From Dyadobacter sp. 3J3 (GTDB lineage: Bacteria; Bacteroidota; Bacteroidia; Cytophagales; Spirosomataceae), in contig NZ_VTOL01000002.1 of assembly GCF_009801115.1 (NCBI RefSeq), positions 496,001-560,000 of the forward strand: 64,000 bases of DNA, read 5' to 3'. A model generated the notes under the pieces. It had not been told where the DNA came from. It made no database searches and was given only the letters and a program-made list of their open reading frames with translations. Positions 51,356 through 60,200 of this stretch are shown piece after piece. Position 1 is the first letter of the stretch; the number at the start of each line of letters is the position of its first letter. The position numbers and the translations under genes are program-made.

Positions 51356-52462
51356 CTAGACTGGCTCGATTTCTGAGCTTGAAATGGAAAATATCTCCAT
51401 TGTTTTAATTCGGCCTTTCAGTTGGTTCTCTCCAACCGATCTTATCGCATATGTAGCCGGAAGCTGAAGAATTTTAGCTATGTCCTCTGATACCAGCAAG
51501 ACAGCATCGAAATGGTTGCAAAGTCCCTGGATCCTTGCGGAGGTGTTAAGTACGTCACCTGTAAAGATGATTTCCTTTTTCAGCGATCCGATTTCCCCGG
51601 CAGTAACCATACCAAAATGCAACCCGGCTTTAAACGTGGGTAAAATGCCGAACTTGCTGTTGTACTTTTCCGCCTGATTCTTCAAAGCGCGTTTCATAGC
51701 GAAGAAACACTCAATACAATCATTATTTTTTAAGCCGTCTTTCAGTTTCCAGCTCACGATCATCTCATCACCAGCATATTGATAGATTGTGCCCCCATAA
51801 TCAATAACAGCACCGGACAGGTCGAAAAAATACTCCTTTAACATCTCGAAGTACCTGACATGGCCAAGATTTTCCGCGATTGTAGTCGAGGACTTCATAT
51901 CCAGGAACATAAATATCCGCTCTTCCTCCACTGGATGATGGTATTTCCCCAAGAAAAAATTACTTAATGTGCCTGGTCCAATACTCTGACTAAATTCAGC
52001 ATAAAATTGGGTAATCAGGATTAATAAAGCGATGTAAAGTATAAGACCAACCACAGCGTAGTCAGTCAAAAATGCCCAGGCTGGTGATAACAGACTGTCA
52101 AAAGAGTGCTCACTTTGCGTATAAAGTGCATTGCTCAACATCAAGACAAACAGAAAAATGATAGTAATGCTCAGATACAGAAGGGACTTAAGTACGATCT
52201 TTCTGGCGAAACTCTTTTTTATAAACCACTTACTGAAATAACCGATCTCCAAAATTCCGGTAATCAGACCCATCATCAGACCCGCAGCGGGGATGGCTAA
52301 AAGGTTTGTTGCAAAGTTATATTCATTGCCTGTGGAGGGATAATGGTCCAGATCTCCAAGAATACCTTTTTCCAGTACACAATAAATCAGACTAAAAATA
52401 AACCACAATACTCCGAAAGGAACGACACGGACAACATTTCTTTTGGTTTTCGGTGACAGCAT
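51356..52462 (-). CDS. Membrane-bound class III adenylate/guanylate cyclase
   Basis: A 368-residue protein with four or five N-terminal helices (about residues 12-30, 53-74, 90-110, 130-150). A class III nucleotidyl cyclase domain follows (about 178-368). Metal-binding aspartates are visible: Asp188 in FMFLDMKSSTT and Asp232 in YQYAGDEMIVSW. The transition-state region reads FTGDVLNTSARIQ, with the Asn-Arg pair in place. It probably makes cAMP, but the base-specifying residues do not let me decide between cAMP and cGMP. No cyclic-nucleotide-binding partner or receptor is adjacent; downstream lies only the MBL pseudogene. Confidence 0.88.
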   Translation of the reverse strand: MLSPKTKRNVVRVVPFGVLWFIFSLIYCVLEKGILGDLDHYPSTGNEYNFATNLLAIPAAGLMMGLITGILEIGYFSKWFIKKSFARKIVLKSLLYLSITIIFLFVLMLSNALYTQSEHSFDSLLSPAWAFLTDYAVVGLILYIALLILITQFYAEFSQSIGPGTLSNFFLGKYHHPVEEERIFMFLDMKSSTTIAENLGHVRYFEMLKEYFFDLSGAVIDYGGTIYQYAGDEMIVSWKLKDGLKNNDCIECFFAMKRALKNQAEKYNSKFGILPTFKAGLHFGMVTAGEIGSLKKEIIFTGDVLNTSARIQGLCNHFDAVLLVSEDIAKILQLPATYAIRSVGENQLKGRIKTMEIFSISSSEIEPV

Positions 52463-52581
52463 GGATTGAGGTATTTTGGACCAGTCTTCAAAATAACCCT
52501 AAATTTTAAAAACAAACCCTATACCATAACAGGAAAATGCAAATTATTACTGTGTATTGATTTTTTGTCAAGTGAAGTATC

Positions 52582-52880
52582 TCAGCTAAAAAGGCGGCGC
52601 CAAAAGTTTCTTTGGTGGCTCTCTTTATTACAATTTAATTCGTTGCTATACTCTGGCCATTCCTGCTGGCGTTTAATATTGAAAAAGTCACCATAGTTGG
52701 AGAATTCGGATGATTTGACCATCTGATTCCGTGGCAGATTGACCATTAAGAAACTGTTCGTCAACAGTAGTTAAATATCTGGCAATCATTTATTTGAACT
52801 GGTCAATCGCGACCGAAACGATATGTCCCAAATTTCCGAATTAAGGTGGTCAGTGCCTCCGAATTTTCCAGATTGACCTT
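52582..52880. mobile_element. Degenerate mobile-element-like remnant (possible IS21-type end)
   Basis: No intact transposase remains. The stretch contains several GGTCAA-type repeats: GATTTGACC (52712-52720), CAGATTGACC (52735-52744 and 52869-52878), and the inverse GGTCAATC (52801-52808). Each is near a CCGAAT or GGAAT sequence, a pattern I recall from terminal regions of IS21-family elements in Bacteroidota. A minus-strand frame ending near 52582 encodes NIKRQQEWPEYSNEL, vaguely like transposon accessory proteins. The position beside a tRNA operon supports the idea. Identification is tentative. The flanks 52463-52581 and 52881-53077 hold no gene; GATCCTTCA (52882-52890) and its inverse at 52936-52944 form a small repeat. 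Confidence 0.3.
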
Positions 52881-53077
52881 GGATCCTTCAAATTAAAATG
52901 AACATTCGCCATCTAAGTGAGATAATATCTGCATCTGAAGGATCAAGCGAAATTCTCGGGGGGAATAGATATGGATTTCACGCATAGAGTTTGGTGAGTC
53001 AGGAAATTCAGAGATTTGACGCACCGAATTACGCACCTTTTTTTTGAGAATTATTGAATATTTTGGGGTATTCCGCA

Positions 53078-53116
53078 AAAAGAAAACTCCCGCAAATGAT
53101 TGATTTGCAGGAGTTT
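53078..53116 (-). terminator. Terminator of the tRNA operon
   Basis: On the minus strand 14-base arms (53103-53116 and 53084-53097) pair with one mismatch around a 5-base loop and are followed by a T-rich run. It lies about 20 bases downstream of tRNA-Arg. Confidence 0.85.
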
Positions 53117-53137
53117 AGCGAGTTTTGATACTCTTTT

Positions 53138-53214
53138 TGGTGATCCCGTTGTGATTCGAACACAAGACCTACTACTTAGAAGGCAGTTGCTCTATCCAGC
53201 TGAGCTACGGGACC
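53138..53214 (-). tRNA. tRNA-Arg (anticodon UCU)
   Basis: 77 bases including an encoded 3' CCA. The acceptor stem is GGTCCCG / CGGGATC, the anticodon arm is ACTGC-CTTCTAA-GTAGT with anticodon TCT, and the T-loop is TTCGAAT. Reads AGA codons. Last gene of a three-tRNA minus-strand operon. Confidence 0.95.
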
Positions 53215-53298
53215 GTTTTAAAATAAAAACAGTTGGTGATATGCAGCGAGCATTTTAAATTGCTCAATGATACTGCCAACTGATCAATGGTTATAATT

Positions 53299-53373
<75 letters not shown>

Positions 53374-53460
53374 AAACCTTAAAACCTTTTTACGATGGTA
53401 ATCAAATTACTTTTAAAAACCATCACTTAAATTGCGGCGACCCGCATTAATGAAACAGTG

Positions 53461-53547
53461 TAGAGGAAGCGGGATTCGAACCCGCGGTACCCTTGCGAGT
53501 ACGGCAGTTTAGCAAACTACTGGTTTCAGCCACTCACCCATCCCTCC
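53461..53547 (-). tRNA. tRNA-Ser (anticodon GCU)
   Basis: 87 bases with the long variable arm of serine tRNAs (TACTCGCAAGGGTA). Anticodon arm GTAGT-TTGCTAA-ACTGC with anticodon GCT. The acceptor stem GGAGGGA / TTCCTCT contains two G-T pairs, and no CCA is encoded. First gene of the operon. Confidence 0.93.
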
Positions 53548-53677
53548 GTCTTTCCGTTCTGGGTTGCAAATATAGGGGGTTCTGATTCAGAAAAACAAAT
53601 GTTTTCGAAAAAAAAAGTTTGTCACAAGCTTCTATTGTCTATTTTTGAAAAACTTTAAATTAGTCAAATCGTTCATT

Positions 53678-54640
53678 ATGAACTGGAATTACCCCTTTGA
53701 AAGTACTGAATATTTTTTTATATTTCTCTTTATTCTTGCCTACATTAGTTTCATTTACCGAACCATTCGTGTGGCGCGGCAACTTAATACCACGGCCAGA
53801 ACTTTAATATTAAAGCTTTTTTTACGCACCATTTATTTTGCTTTGCTAATCGTAAGTTTGCTTGGGCCATCTTTCGGAGAAGCCGATCAGGCCATTCAGT
53901 CGAAAGGAAAGGATATTTATGTACTCGTCGATCTGTCGAAATCCATGGATGCGACCGACGTGACGCCAACACGTTTGGAAAAAGTAAAATTTGAAATCAA
54001 CCATTTTGTTCAGAACCAACATGCGAATCGAATAGGCCTCATCGTTTTTTCAAATGAAGCTTTTGTCCAGGTTCCGCTCACGTATGACGCTGCCGCTCTT
54101 GAACTTTTCATCCAAAGCCTGCAAACAGAACTTTTGCCAACCAGCGGGACAAATATTTGTGGCGCAACGGAATTGGCATATAAAAAACTGGTTGACGGAA
54201 ATGATCGTTCGGGAAGATCTAAAATGATCGTCATCTTTACGGATGGTGAAAATAAAAGCGATTGTTACAGGTCACTATACAACAATATCAGAAGATTTGG
54301 CGTCGGTGTTTATATTGCAGCCGTCGGCACAAAAAATGGCAGCAGTATTCCATCGGAGGGAAAACCTTTAAAAGATGAAAAAGACAATCTTGTAATCAGC
54401 AAGCTCGACGACGATTTCCTACAAACAATGGCGACCAGTACAAAAGGGTCATATTACGAATTGAACAATGAAAAAAATGAAGTAAACAGGATGATCAGCG
54501 AGATCAATAACGCAGACGGAACGCTCGTAGATTCAAGAACCGTCACCGTAGTCAGTAATAAATATTACTATTTCCTTGGTGCAGCACTGTTTTTGTTAAT
54601 CCTTGACGTGTTAATTACCATCGGAACTTTCCGACTCTGA
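53678..54640 (+). CDS. VWA-domain membrane protein, BatB-like
   Basis: A 320-residue membrane protein of the Bacteroides-aerotolerance (Bat) type. Two N-terminal helices (about residues 10-28 and 45-65) precede a von Willebrand factor A domain (about 80-270). Its metal-ion adhesion site is DLSKSMD, the Thr in PTSGTNI and IFTDGENKS. A C-terminal helix follows (YYYFLGAALFLLILDVLITIG). The ATG at 53678 is chosen over an upstream TTG at 53645. Bat proteins work with MoxR ATPases in envelope stress; here no moxR, batA or batD is adjacent. It is followed 37 bases later by a TPR gene, the usual BatC position. Confidence 0.85.
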   Translation: MNWNYPFESTEYFFIFLFILAYISFIYRTIRVARQLNTTARTLILKLFLRTIYFALLIVSLLGPSFGEADQAIQSKGKDIYVLVDLSKSMDATDVTPTRLEKVKFEINHFVQNQHANRIGLIVFSNEAFVQVPLTYDAAALELFIQSLQTELLPTSGTNICGATELAYKKLVDGNDRSGRSKMIVIFTDGENKSDCYRSLYNNIRRFGVGVYIAAVGTKNGSSIPSEGKPLKDEKDNLVISKLDDDFLQTMATSTKGSYYELNNEKNEVNRMISEINNADGTLVDSRTVTVVSNKYYYFLGAALFLLILDVLITIGTFRL

Positions 54641-54677
54641 GTATCTCTTCTTATTTTTGCCTTCAAACCGGAATGTT

Positions 54678-55397
54678 ATGAACGCCTTATTATTGTACTT
54701 ACTGCTTTTGCTATGGGACAACCGGACGTTCGATGCTATTACCAAAACCAATGAACGGAAGATCGGGGCGGAAATGGCCTTTAAGAAAAAGCAGTTTGTC
54801 AATGCATCCAAATTATATCATCAGATAACGTACGGCTCTGTTTTTTCCGATCCGGCAGCGCGGCTCAATATGGCCCACTCCTATTATCAGGCAGGGCAGT
54901 TGAAAGATGCTTTGTATCAATATAAATTACTGGATCATGTAAAAGACAAAACCATTGCTTCCGTTGCAAATTGCCAGGTTGCGCTCATACTGGTTTCAAA
55001 AAAAGACACCGCAGCTGCTTTGGAAAGACTAAAAACATCGCTTCGGCTGGAACCAGGAAACACGGTTGCCCGATCAAATTATATTATTTTAAAAGCACAT
55101 TTTTCAGGAATTGAACAACCTTCGCAATCGAGCCAGGACAATCGGATGGCGAAAAATGAAGCAAGTCAAAATAAGCCAACACCATCAAAACCAGAACTAA
55201 AACCGGAAGGATTTGAACAGGAAGAAGCGGCTAAGCGCGAGCAATTATTACGCAGCCTGAAATCCATGAATATGTCGGAAGAACAGGCCCGTCTTATTTT
55301 GGATGCGATGAAATCAAACGAATCCCAATATATTTACCAGCTCAGACGAAAACAGTACGCTAAAAAGTCTGAGCGAAATGAAACAATAGAATGGTAA
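54678..55397 (+). CDS. TPR-containing BatC-like protein
   Basis: A protein of about 239 residues with a short N-terminal hydrophobic segment (MNALLLYLLLLLW), probably a signal or anchor. TPR units follow (AEMAFKKKQFVNASKLYHQIT, ARLNMAHSYYQAGQLKDALYQYKLL, ALERLKTSLRLEPGNTVARSNYIIL). The tail is charged and low-complexity (PTPSKPELKPEGFEQEEAAKREQLL), then SMNMSEEQARLILDAMKSNE. This matches the BatC/E TPR family. The ATG at 54678 is used; a TTG seven codons earlier opens the frame. Co-transcribed with the VWA gene. Confidence 0.8.
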   Translation: MNALLLYLLLLLWDNRTFDAITKTNERKIGAEMAFKKKQFVNASKLYHQITYGSVFSDPAARLNMAHSYYQAGQLKDALYQYKLLDHVKDKTIASVANCQVALILVSKKDTAAALERLKTSLRLEPGNTVARSNYIILKAHFSGIEQPSQSSQDNRMAKNEASQNKPTPSKPELKPEGFEQEEAAKREQLLRSLKSMNMSEEQARLILDAMKSNESQYIYQLRRKQYAKKSERNETIEW

Positions 55398-55415
55398 TTT
55401 TTACTATAAAACTCC

Positions 55416-56351
55416 ATGAACAGCATACCAGAAACTAATTTTCAATTCCCGAACCAAACTGGTTTTTACAAAGGAAAAGTACGTGATGTATACTCTTTTG
55501 AAGATAAACTGGTGATGGTTGCCACCGACAGAATTTCCGCTTTTGACGTTATTTTACCAAAAGCTATTCCTTATAAAGGCCAGGTTTTAAATCAGATCGC
55601 TGCACATTTTTTATCCGCAACGGCTGATATCGTACCCAACTGGTTGCAGGAAGTTCCGGACCCAAATGTAAGCATGGGCATTAAATGCAATGCTTTTCCG
55701 GTGGAAATGGTCGTTCGCGGTTATCTGGCCGGACATGCGTGGCGGGAATATTCAGCAGGAAAAAGAGAAGTTTGCGGAGTTTCTTTGCCCGATGGATTGA
55801 AAGAAAATGATAAATTACCTACCCCTATCATTACCCCCACAACAAAAGCGCATGAAGGGCATGACGAGGATATTTCACGCGAACTAATATTAAGTCATGG
55901 ACTGGTTTCCCAGGACAATTACGAGCATCTGGAACGTTATACGCTAGCACTATTTAACCGCGGCACCGAAATGGCGGCGGATCAGGGACTTATTCTTGTC
56001 GACACCAAATATGAGTTCGGAGAATTGGATGGCACGATTTATTTAATAGACGAAATCCATACGCCGGATTCTTCACGTTATTTTTACAAGGATTCGTATG
56101 AGGAGAACCAAAGATTAAGTCAGCCTCAGAAACAATTGTCCAAAGAATTTGTGAGAGAATGGCTTATTCAGAATGGTTTCCAGGGAAAAGAAGGACAAAC
56201 CGTACCAGCCATGGAAGAGGACTGGATCCAACAAATTTCGGAACGTTATATTGAGCTTTTTGAAAAAGTATCTGGCAAGAAATTTCAGAAAAACAATTTG
56301 GACAATCCATTACAACGCATAGAAAAAGCCATTCTTAGAGCCATAGCCTAG
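55416..56351 (+). CDS. purC: Phosphoribosylaminoimidazole-succinocarboxamide synthase (SAICAR synthetase)
   Basis: Purine biosynthesis enzyme joining CAIR and aspartate with ATP. The 311-residue form resembles the longer, yeast-like branch. Motifs: [32 protein letters not shown] at the start, [15 protein letters not shown], the [17 protein letters not shown] signature, and the end [32 protein letters not shown]. It lies 18 bases after the TPR gene and may share that transcript. Confidence 0.95.
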   Translation: MNSIPETNFQFPNQTGFYKGKVRDVYSFEDKLVMVATDRISAFDVILPKAIPYKGQVLNQIAAHFLSATADIVPNWLQEVPDPNVSMGIKCNAFPVEMVVRGYLAGHAWREYSAGKREVCGVSLPDGLKENDKLPTPIITPTTKAHEGHDEDISRELILSHGLVSQDNYEHLERYTLALFNRGTEMAADQGLILVDTKYEFGELDGTIYLIDEIHTPDSSRYFYKDSYEENQRLSQPQKQLSKEFVREWLIQNGFQGKEGQTVPAMEEDWIQQISERYIELFEKVSGKKFQKNNLDNPLQRIEKAILRAIA

Positions 56352-56401
56352 TCTGGTCCATACTCAACCTAATAAATCATCTGGTTTTAACAAAAACTCG
56401 T

Positions 56402-56824
56402 ATGAATCACAGCCTACAAAAAAAAGAACAATACGCCTACATCGACCTTGAAGAAACGGCGTTTGCTGATGAAATTCCAGCCGCTTTCGAGGAAAAATCC
56501 CGTGAGCTTTTTCGTGAAGGATTTAACAATATCATTGTCAATATGCAGTTAACAAAATCCATTGATACCAGTGGAACTGTCGTATTGAAAAAAGTAAACT
56601 GGTTATGCAAGAATGACCTGGGTATGTTGGTGATCGTTACCAGAGACGACGATTTTATCGATTTGCTTGAATCTCTGAAAATTCCTGATCTGAATATCCT
56701 CCCAACGCAGGAAGAAGCCATTGATGCTGTTTTTATGAACAATCTTGAAAACGAATTCGGTGCCGGAGAAGACGACTACGATGCAGAAGATTATGACAAT
56801 GTAAGTGAGTCCAGCGAGCCTTGA
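56402..56824 (+). CDS. STAS-domain protein (anti-sigma factor antagonist-like)
   Basis: A 140-residue protein with a STAS fold of about 105 residues: a first strand ([20 protein letters not shown]), then [23 protein letters not shown], where SIDTSG matches the phospho-acceptor loop pattern with Ser/Thr, and [39 protein letters not shown]. The acidic tail ([10 protein letters not shown]) is unusual. No kinase or sigma factor gene is nearby. In some Bacteroidota a similar gene is next to ribonuclease Z; that gene is not here. It lies 50 bases after purC. Confidence 0.8.
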   Translation: MNHSLQKKEQYAYIDLEETAFADEIPAAFEEKSRELFREGFNNIIVNMQLTKSIDTSGTVVLKKVNWLCKNDLGMLVIVTRDDDFIDLLESLKIPDLNILPTQEEAIDAVFMNNLENEFGAGEDDYDAEDYDNVSESSEP

Positions 56825-56849
56825 TTACTTAGAATTGTTCTTTTTAAGC

Positions 56850-56885
56850 AAAAAACCATCATCCCACGGGTGATGGTTTTTTTAT
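56850..56885 (+). terminator. Hairpin terminator after the STAS gene
   Basis: Twelve-base arms (56850-56861 and 56871-56882) are perfectly complementary around a 9-base loop, followed by T. Confidence 0.85.
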
Positions 56886-57223
56886 TTTTGCCTAAAAATT
56901 AGTAGTTTAACAATGCGTAAAAAAGATTATGATGAACATAAGAAAACAAAAAATTCCAATATTTTCTTTTGAAAAATTCATAACAATATCAACAGTTCAT
57001 TATCAAATTATCAGTATTATTAGATTTATTGTAACGAAACAACCAATTTTGTATAGGTTAGATAAAATTTTGCGGTTTTGATATTACACCAAATATTTTT
57101 TATCATTATCTTGCGTGGCTTTACTCTATTCTTAATGCGATAGCGCGAAAGCATTTAATTTTATTTGCTTATTTATATAAATTCTACACACGAATTTGTA
57201 AAAAAATCTACACTCTTCGATAT
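56886..57223 (+). other. AT-rich leader/promoter region of gltB
   Basis: No coding frame or RNA gene was recognised. The sequence is strongly AT-rich. It is expected to carry the gltBD promoter, but I could not find a convincing Bacteroidota -33/-7 pair. A GCGATAGCGC palindrome-like segment lies near 57138-57147. Confidence 0.45.
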
Positions 57224-60200
57224 ATGTCGCAAATGTCAGAACCAATGGTAGAACAACAGGGGCTTTACCGCCCGGAATTTGAGCATGATGCATGTGGGAT
57301 AGGTTTCCGTGCCAACATTAAAGGTCGTAAGTCACATCAGATCGTGGCGGACGCTATTCACATGCTGGAAAGAATGGAGCATCGGGGTGCTACCGGTTTT
57401 GATCCAAACACCGGTGATGGCGCCGGTATCCTGATACAGATTCCCCATGAGTATTTTGTAGAAGAATGCTCAAAAATCGGTTTCCAATTACCTCCTGCGG
57501 GTGAGTATGGTGTAGGTATGATCTTTTTTCCAAATGACAAGACTGTCAGGGAAGAATGCAGGGATATTGTAAACCGAAAGTTAAAAAGACTGGGCTTGAC
57601 CCTGATGGGATACAGAAAAGTGCCAACACTGAACAATACGCTTGGTGAAGGATCTTTGTCTGTGGAGCCTTATGTAGAACAGCTTTTCATCAAACGTCCG
57701 GACGATGTTACTGAGGATATCGCTTTCGAACGTAAACTTTATATACTACGCCAGGTTTCTGCGCGTCTGATCCATGATACCGTAAAAGGTGCAAAAGGTA
57801 CTTTTTATTATTCGTCATTGTCTTGCCGCACAATTTCCTACAAAGGACAGCTGACGACAGCTCAGTTGAAATATTATTTCCCGGATCTTGAAAACGAATC
57901 GGTGGTTTCAGCACTTGCTGTGGTTCACTCCCGTTTTGCAACCAATACTTTCCCAAAATGGGAATTGGCGCAACCTTTCCGTTATATCGCCCACAATGGT
58001 GAAATTAATACGGTTAAGGGTAATGTGAACTGGATCCGTGCCGGTGAAAAAGCTTTCCAATCGGAATATTTCAGCAAAGAGGAAATGGATATGATCCTTC
58101 CGATTTGTGACCGTGGACAATCGGATTCGGCCAATCTGGATAATGCTATTGAGTTGCTTCACCTTTCAGGCCGCTCACTTCCGCATGTGATGATGATGCT
58201 GGTACCTGAGGCTTGGGATGGCAACGACCAGATGGATGCAGAACGTAAAGCTTTTTACGAGTATCACGCAGCCATTATGGAACCTTGGGACGGACCTGCT
58301 TCGATTTCGTTTACCGACGGAAAAATGGTTGGTGCAACGCTTGACCGTAACGGTCTTCGTCCGTCACGTTACTGGGTTTTGGATGATGATACCATCATCA
58401 TGGCTTCCGAAGCGGGAGTTTTGGATGTTGATCAGGCCAAAGTCGTAACCAAAGGCCGTTTGCAGCCGGGACGTATGTTCATCGTGGATATGGAACAAGG
58501 CCGTATCATTCCTGACGAAGAAATTAAAGCACAGATCTGTTCAGCACAGCCTTACCAGGAGTGGTTGAATGAAAATAAATTACGTGTTGAAGATCTTGAT
58601 CAGCCAATCCGTACGTACAGACAATATGAAGATTCTTCATTATTGAAACGTCAGATGGCTTTCGGATTTACGTCGGAAGATTTGCGGATGATCCTTGCTC
58701 CTATGGCGCAAAGCGGTATGGAAGCGATCGGATCTATGGGTACAGACGTTCCTCTGGCTGTTCTTTCAGAACAAAGCCAGCATATGTCAAGTTACTTCAA
58801 GCAGCTTTTTGCACAGGTAACCAACCCTCCTATTGATTCAATTCGTGAAAGAGCGATTATGTCTCTGATCTCGTTTGTAGGAAGTACAGAAAATATCCTG
58901 ACAGAAACACCTCAACATTGCCGTCAGATTGAATTACCGCATCCTGTTTTGACGGTTTCGGAATTTGATAAATTAAGATTTATTGATAAAAACCATTTCC
59001 AGGCAAAAACAATTAACATCTACTTCCGGGCAGATGAAGGTGGAAAAGCACTGGAACGTGCCTTGGCGAGAATTTGCCGGTACGCGGTTGAAGCGATCGA
59101 AGATGGTTTTGAAATCATCATTCTTTCAGACCGTGCGATTGATTCTGATCACGCGCCAATTCCTACTTTACTTGCAACGGCTGCCATTCATCATCACCTG
59201 ATCCGTGAAGGTTTGAGAGGAAGGGTTGGCCTGCTTGTAGAAGCTGGTGACGTTTGGGAAACGCATCATTTTGCTACGCTGATCGGTTACGGCGCGGCAG
59301 GTATTTGTCCTTACATGGCTTTTGAAACGCTTTCTTTCATGAATCGCAAGAACATGATCGACGGTGAGTTTACGGACGATAAATTATATTACAACTACAT
59401 CAAGGCTGTTAACAAAGAGCTTTTGAAGATTTTCTCAAAAATGGGAATTTCAACACTTCAGTCTTACCAGGGCGCTCAGATTTTCGAATGCGTTGGTATG
59501 AACAAAGATGTGGTTGACCGCTTTTTCACAGGTACTATTTCCCGTATCAGCGGCATGGGTATTTCTGAAATTGCGCGTGAAGTATTGGTTCGCCATAAAG
59601 TTGCTTACCATGAAAGTCCAAACATGACTCCTCGTCTGGAAGTTGGTGGATTTTATCAATGGAAACAACGCGGTGAAGCGCATATTTTCAATCCGCAGAC
59701 TGTTCATTTGTTGCAACATTCGACAAAAAATAATAGTTATGCCGAGTTTAAGAAATATTCAAAACTGATTGACGATCAAACACATAAAGCACTAACACTT
59801 CGAGGATTGTTACGTTTCAAAAAAGGAACGCCAATTCCAATTGAAGAAGTGGAGCCGGTTGAAAACATTTTCAAACGTTTCGCAACAGGTGCTATGTCAT
59901 TTGGTTCGATTTCATGGGAAGCACATACTACGTTAGCTATTGCTATGAACCGTATTGGAGGAAAATCCAATTCAGGTGAAGGTGGAGAAGACGAACTTCG
60001 CTACAAAAAACTGGCTAATGGCGACAGCATGAATTCTCAGATCAAGCAGGTTGCTTCCGGACGTTTCGGGGTTACCAGCCATTATTTGAGTAATGCAGGT
60101 GAATTACAAATTAAAACAGCACAGGGTGCAAAACCAGGTGAAGGCGGCCAGCTTCCAGGTCATAAAGTTGATGACTGGATTGGACGTACGCGTCACTCAA

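Noticed and set aside
52466..53078. Three small open frames of 60-76 codons in the tRNA-proximal gap.
   Set aside because: They overlap repeat-rich sequence, look compositionally random and have no conserved motif. I kept the region only as a possible element remnant.
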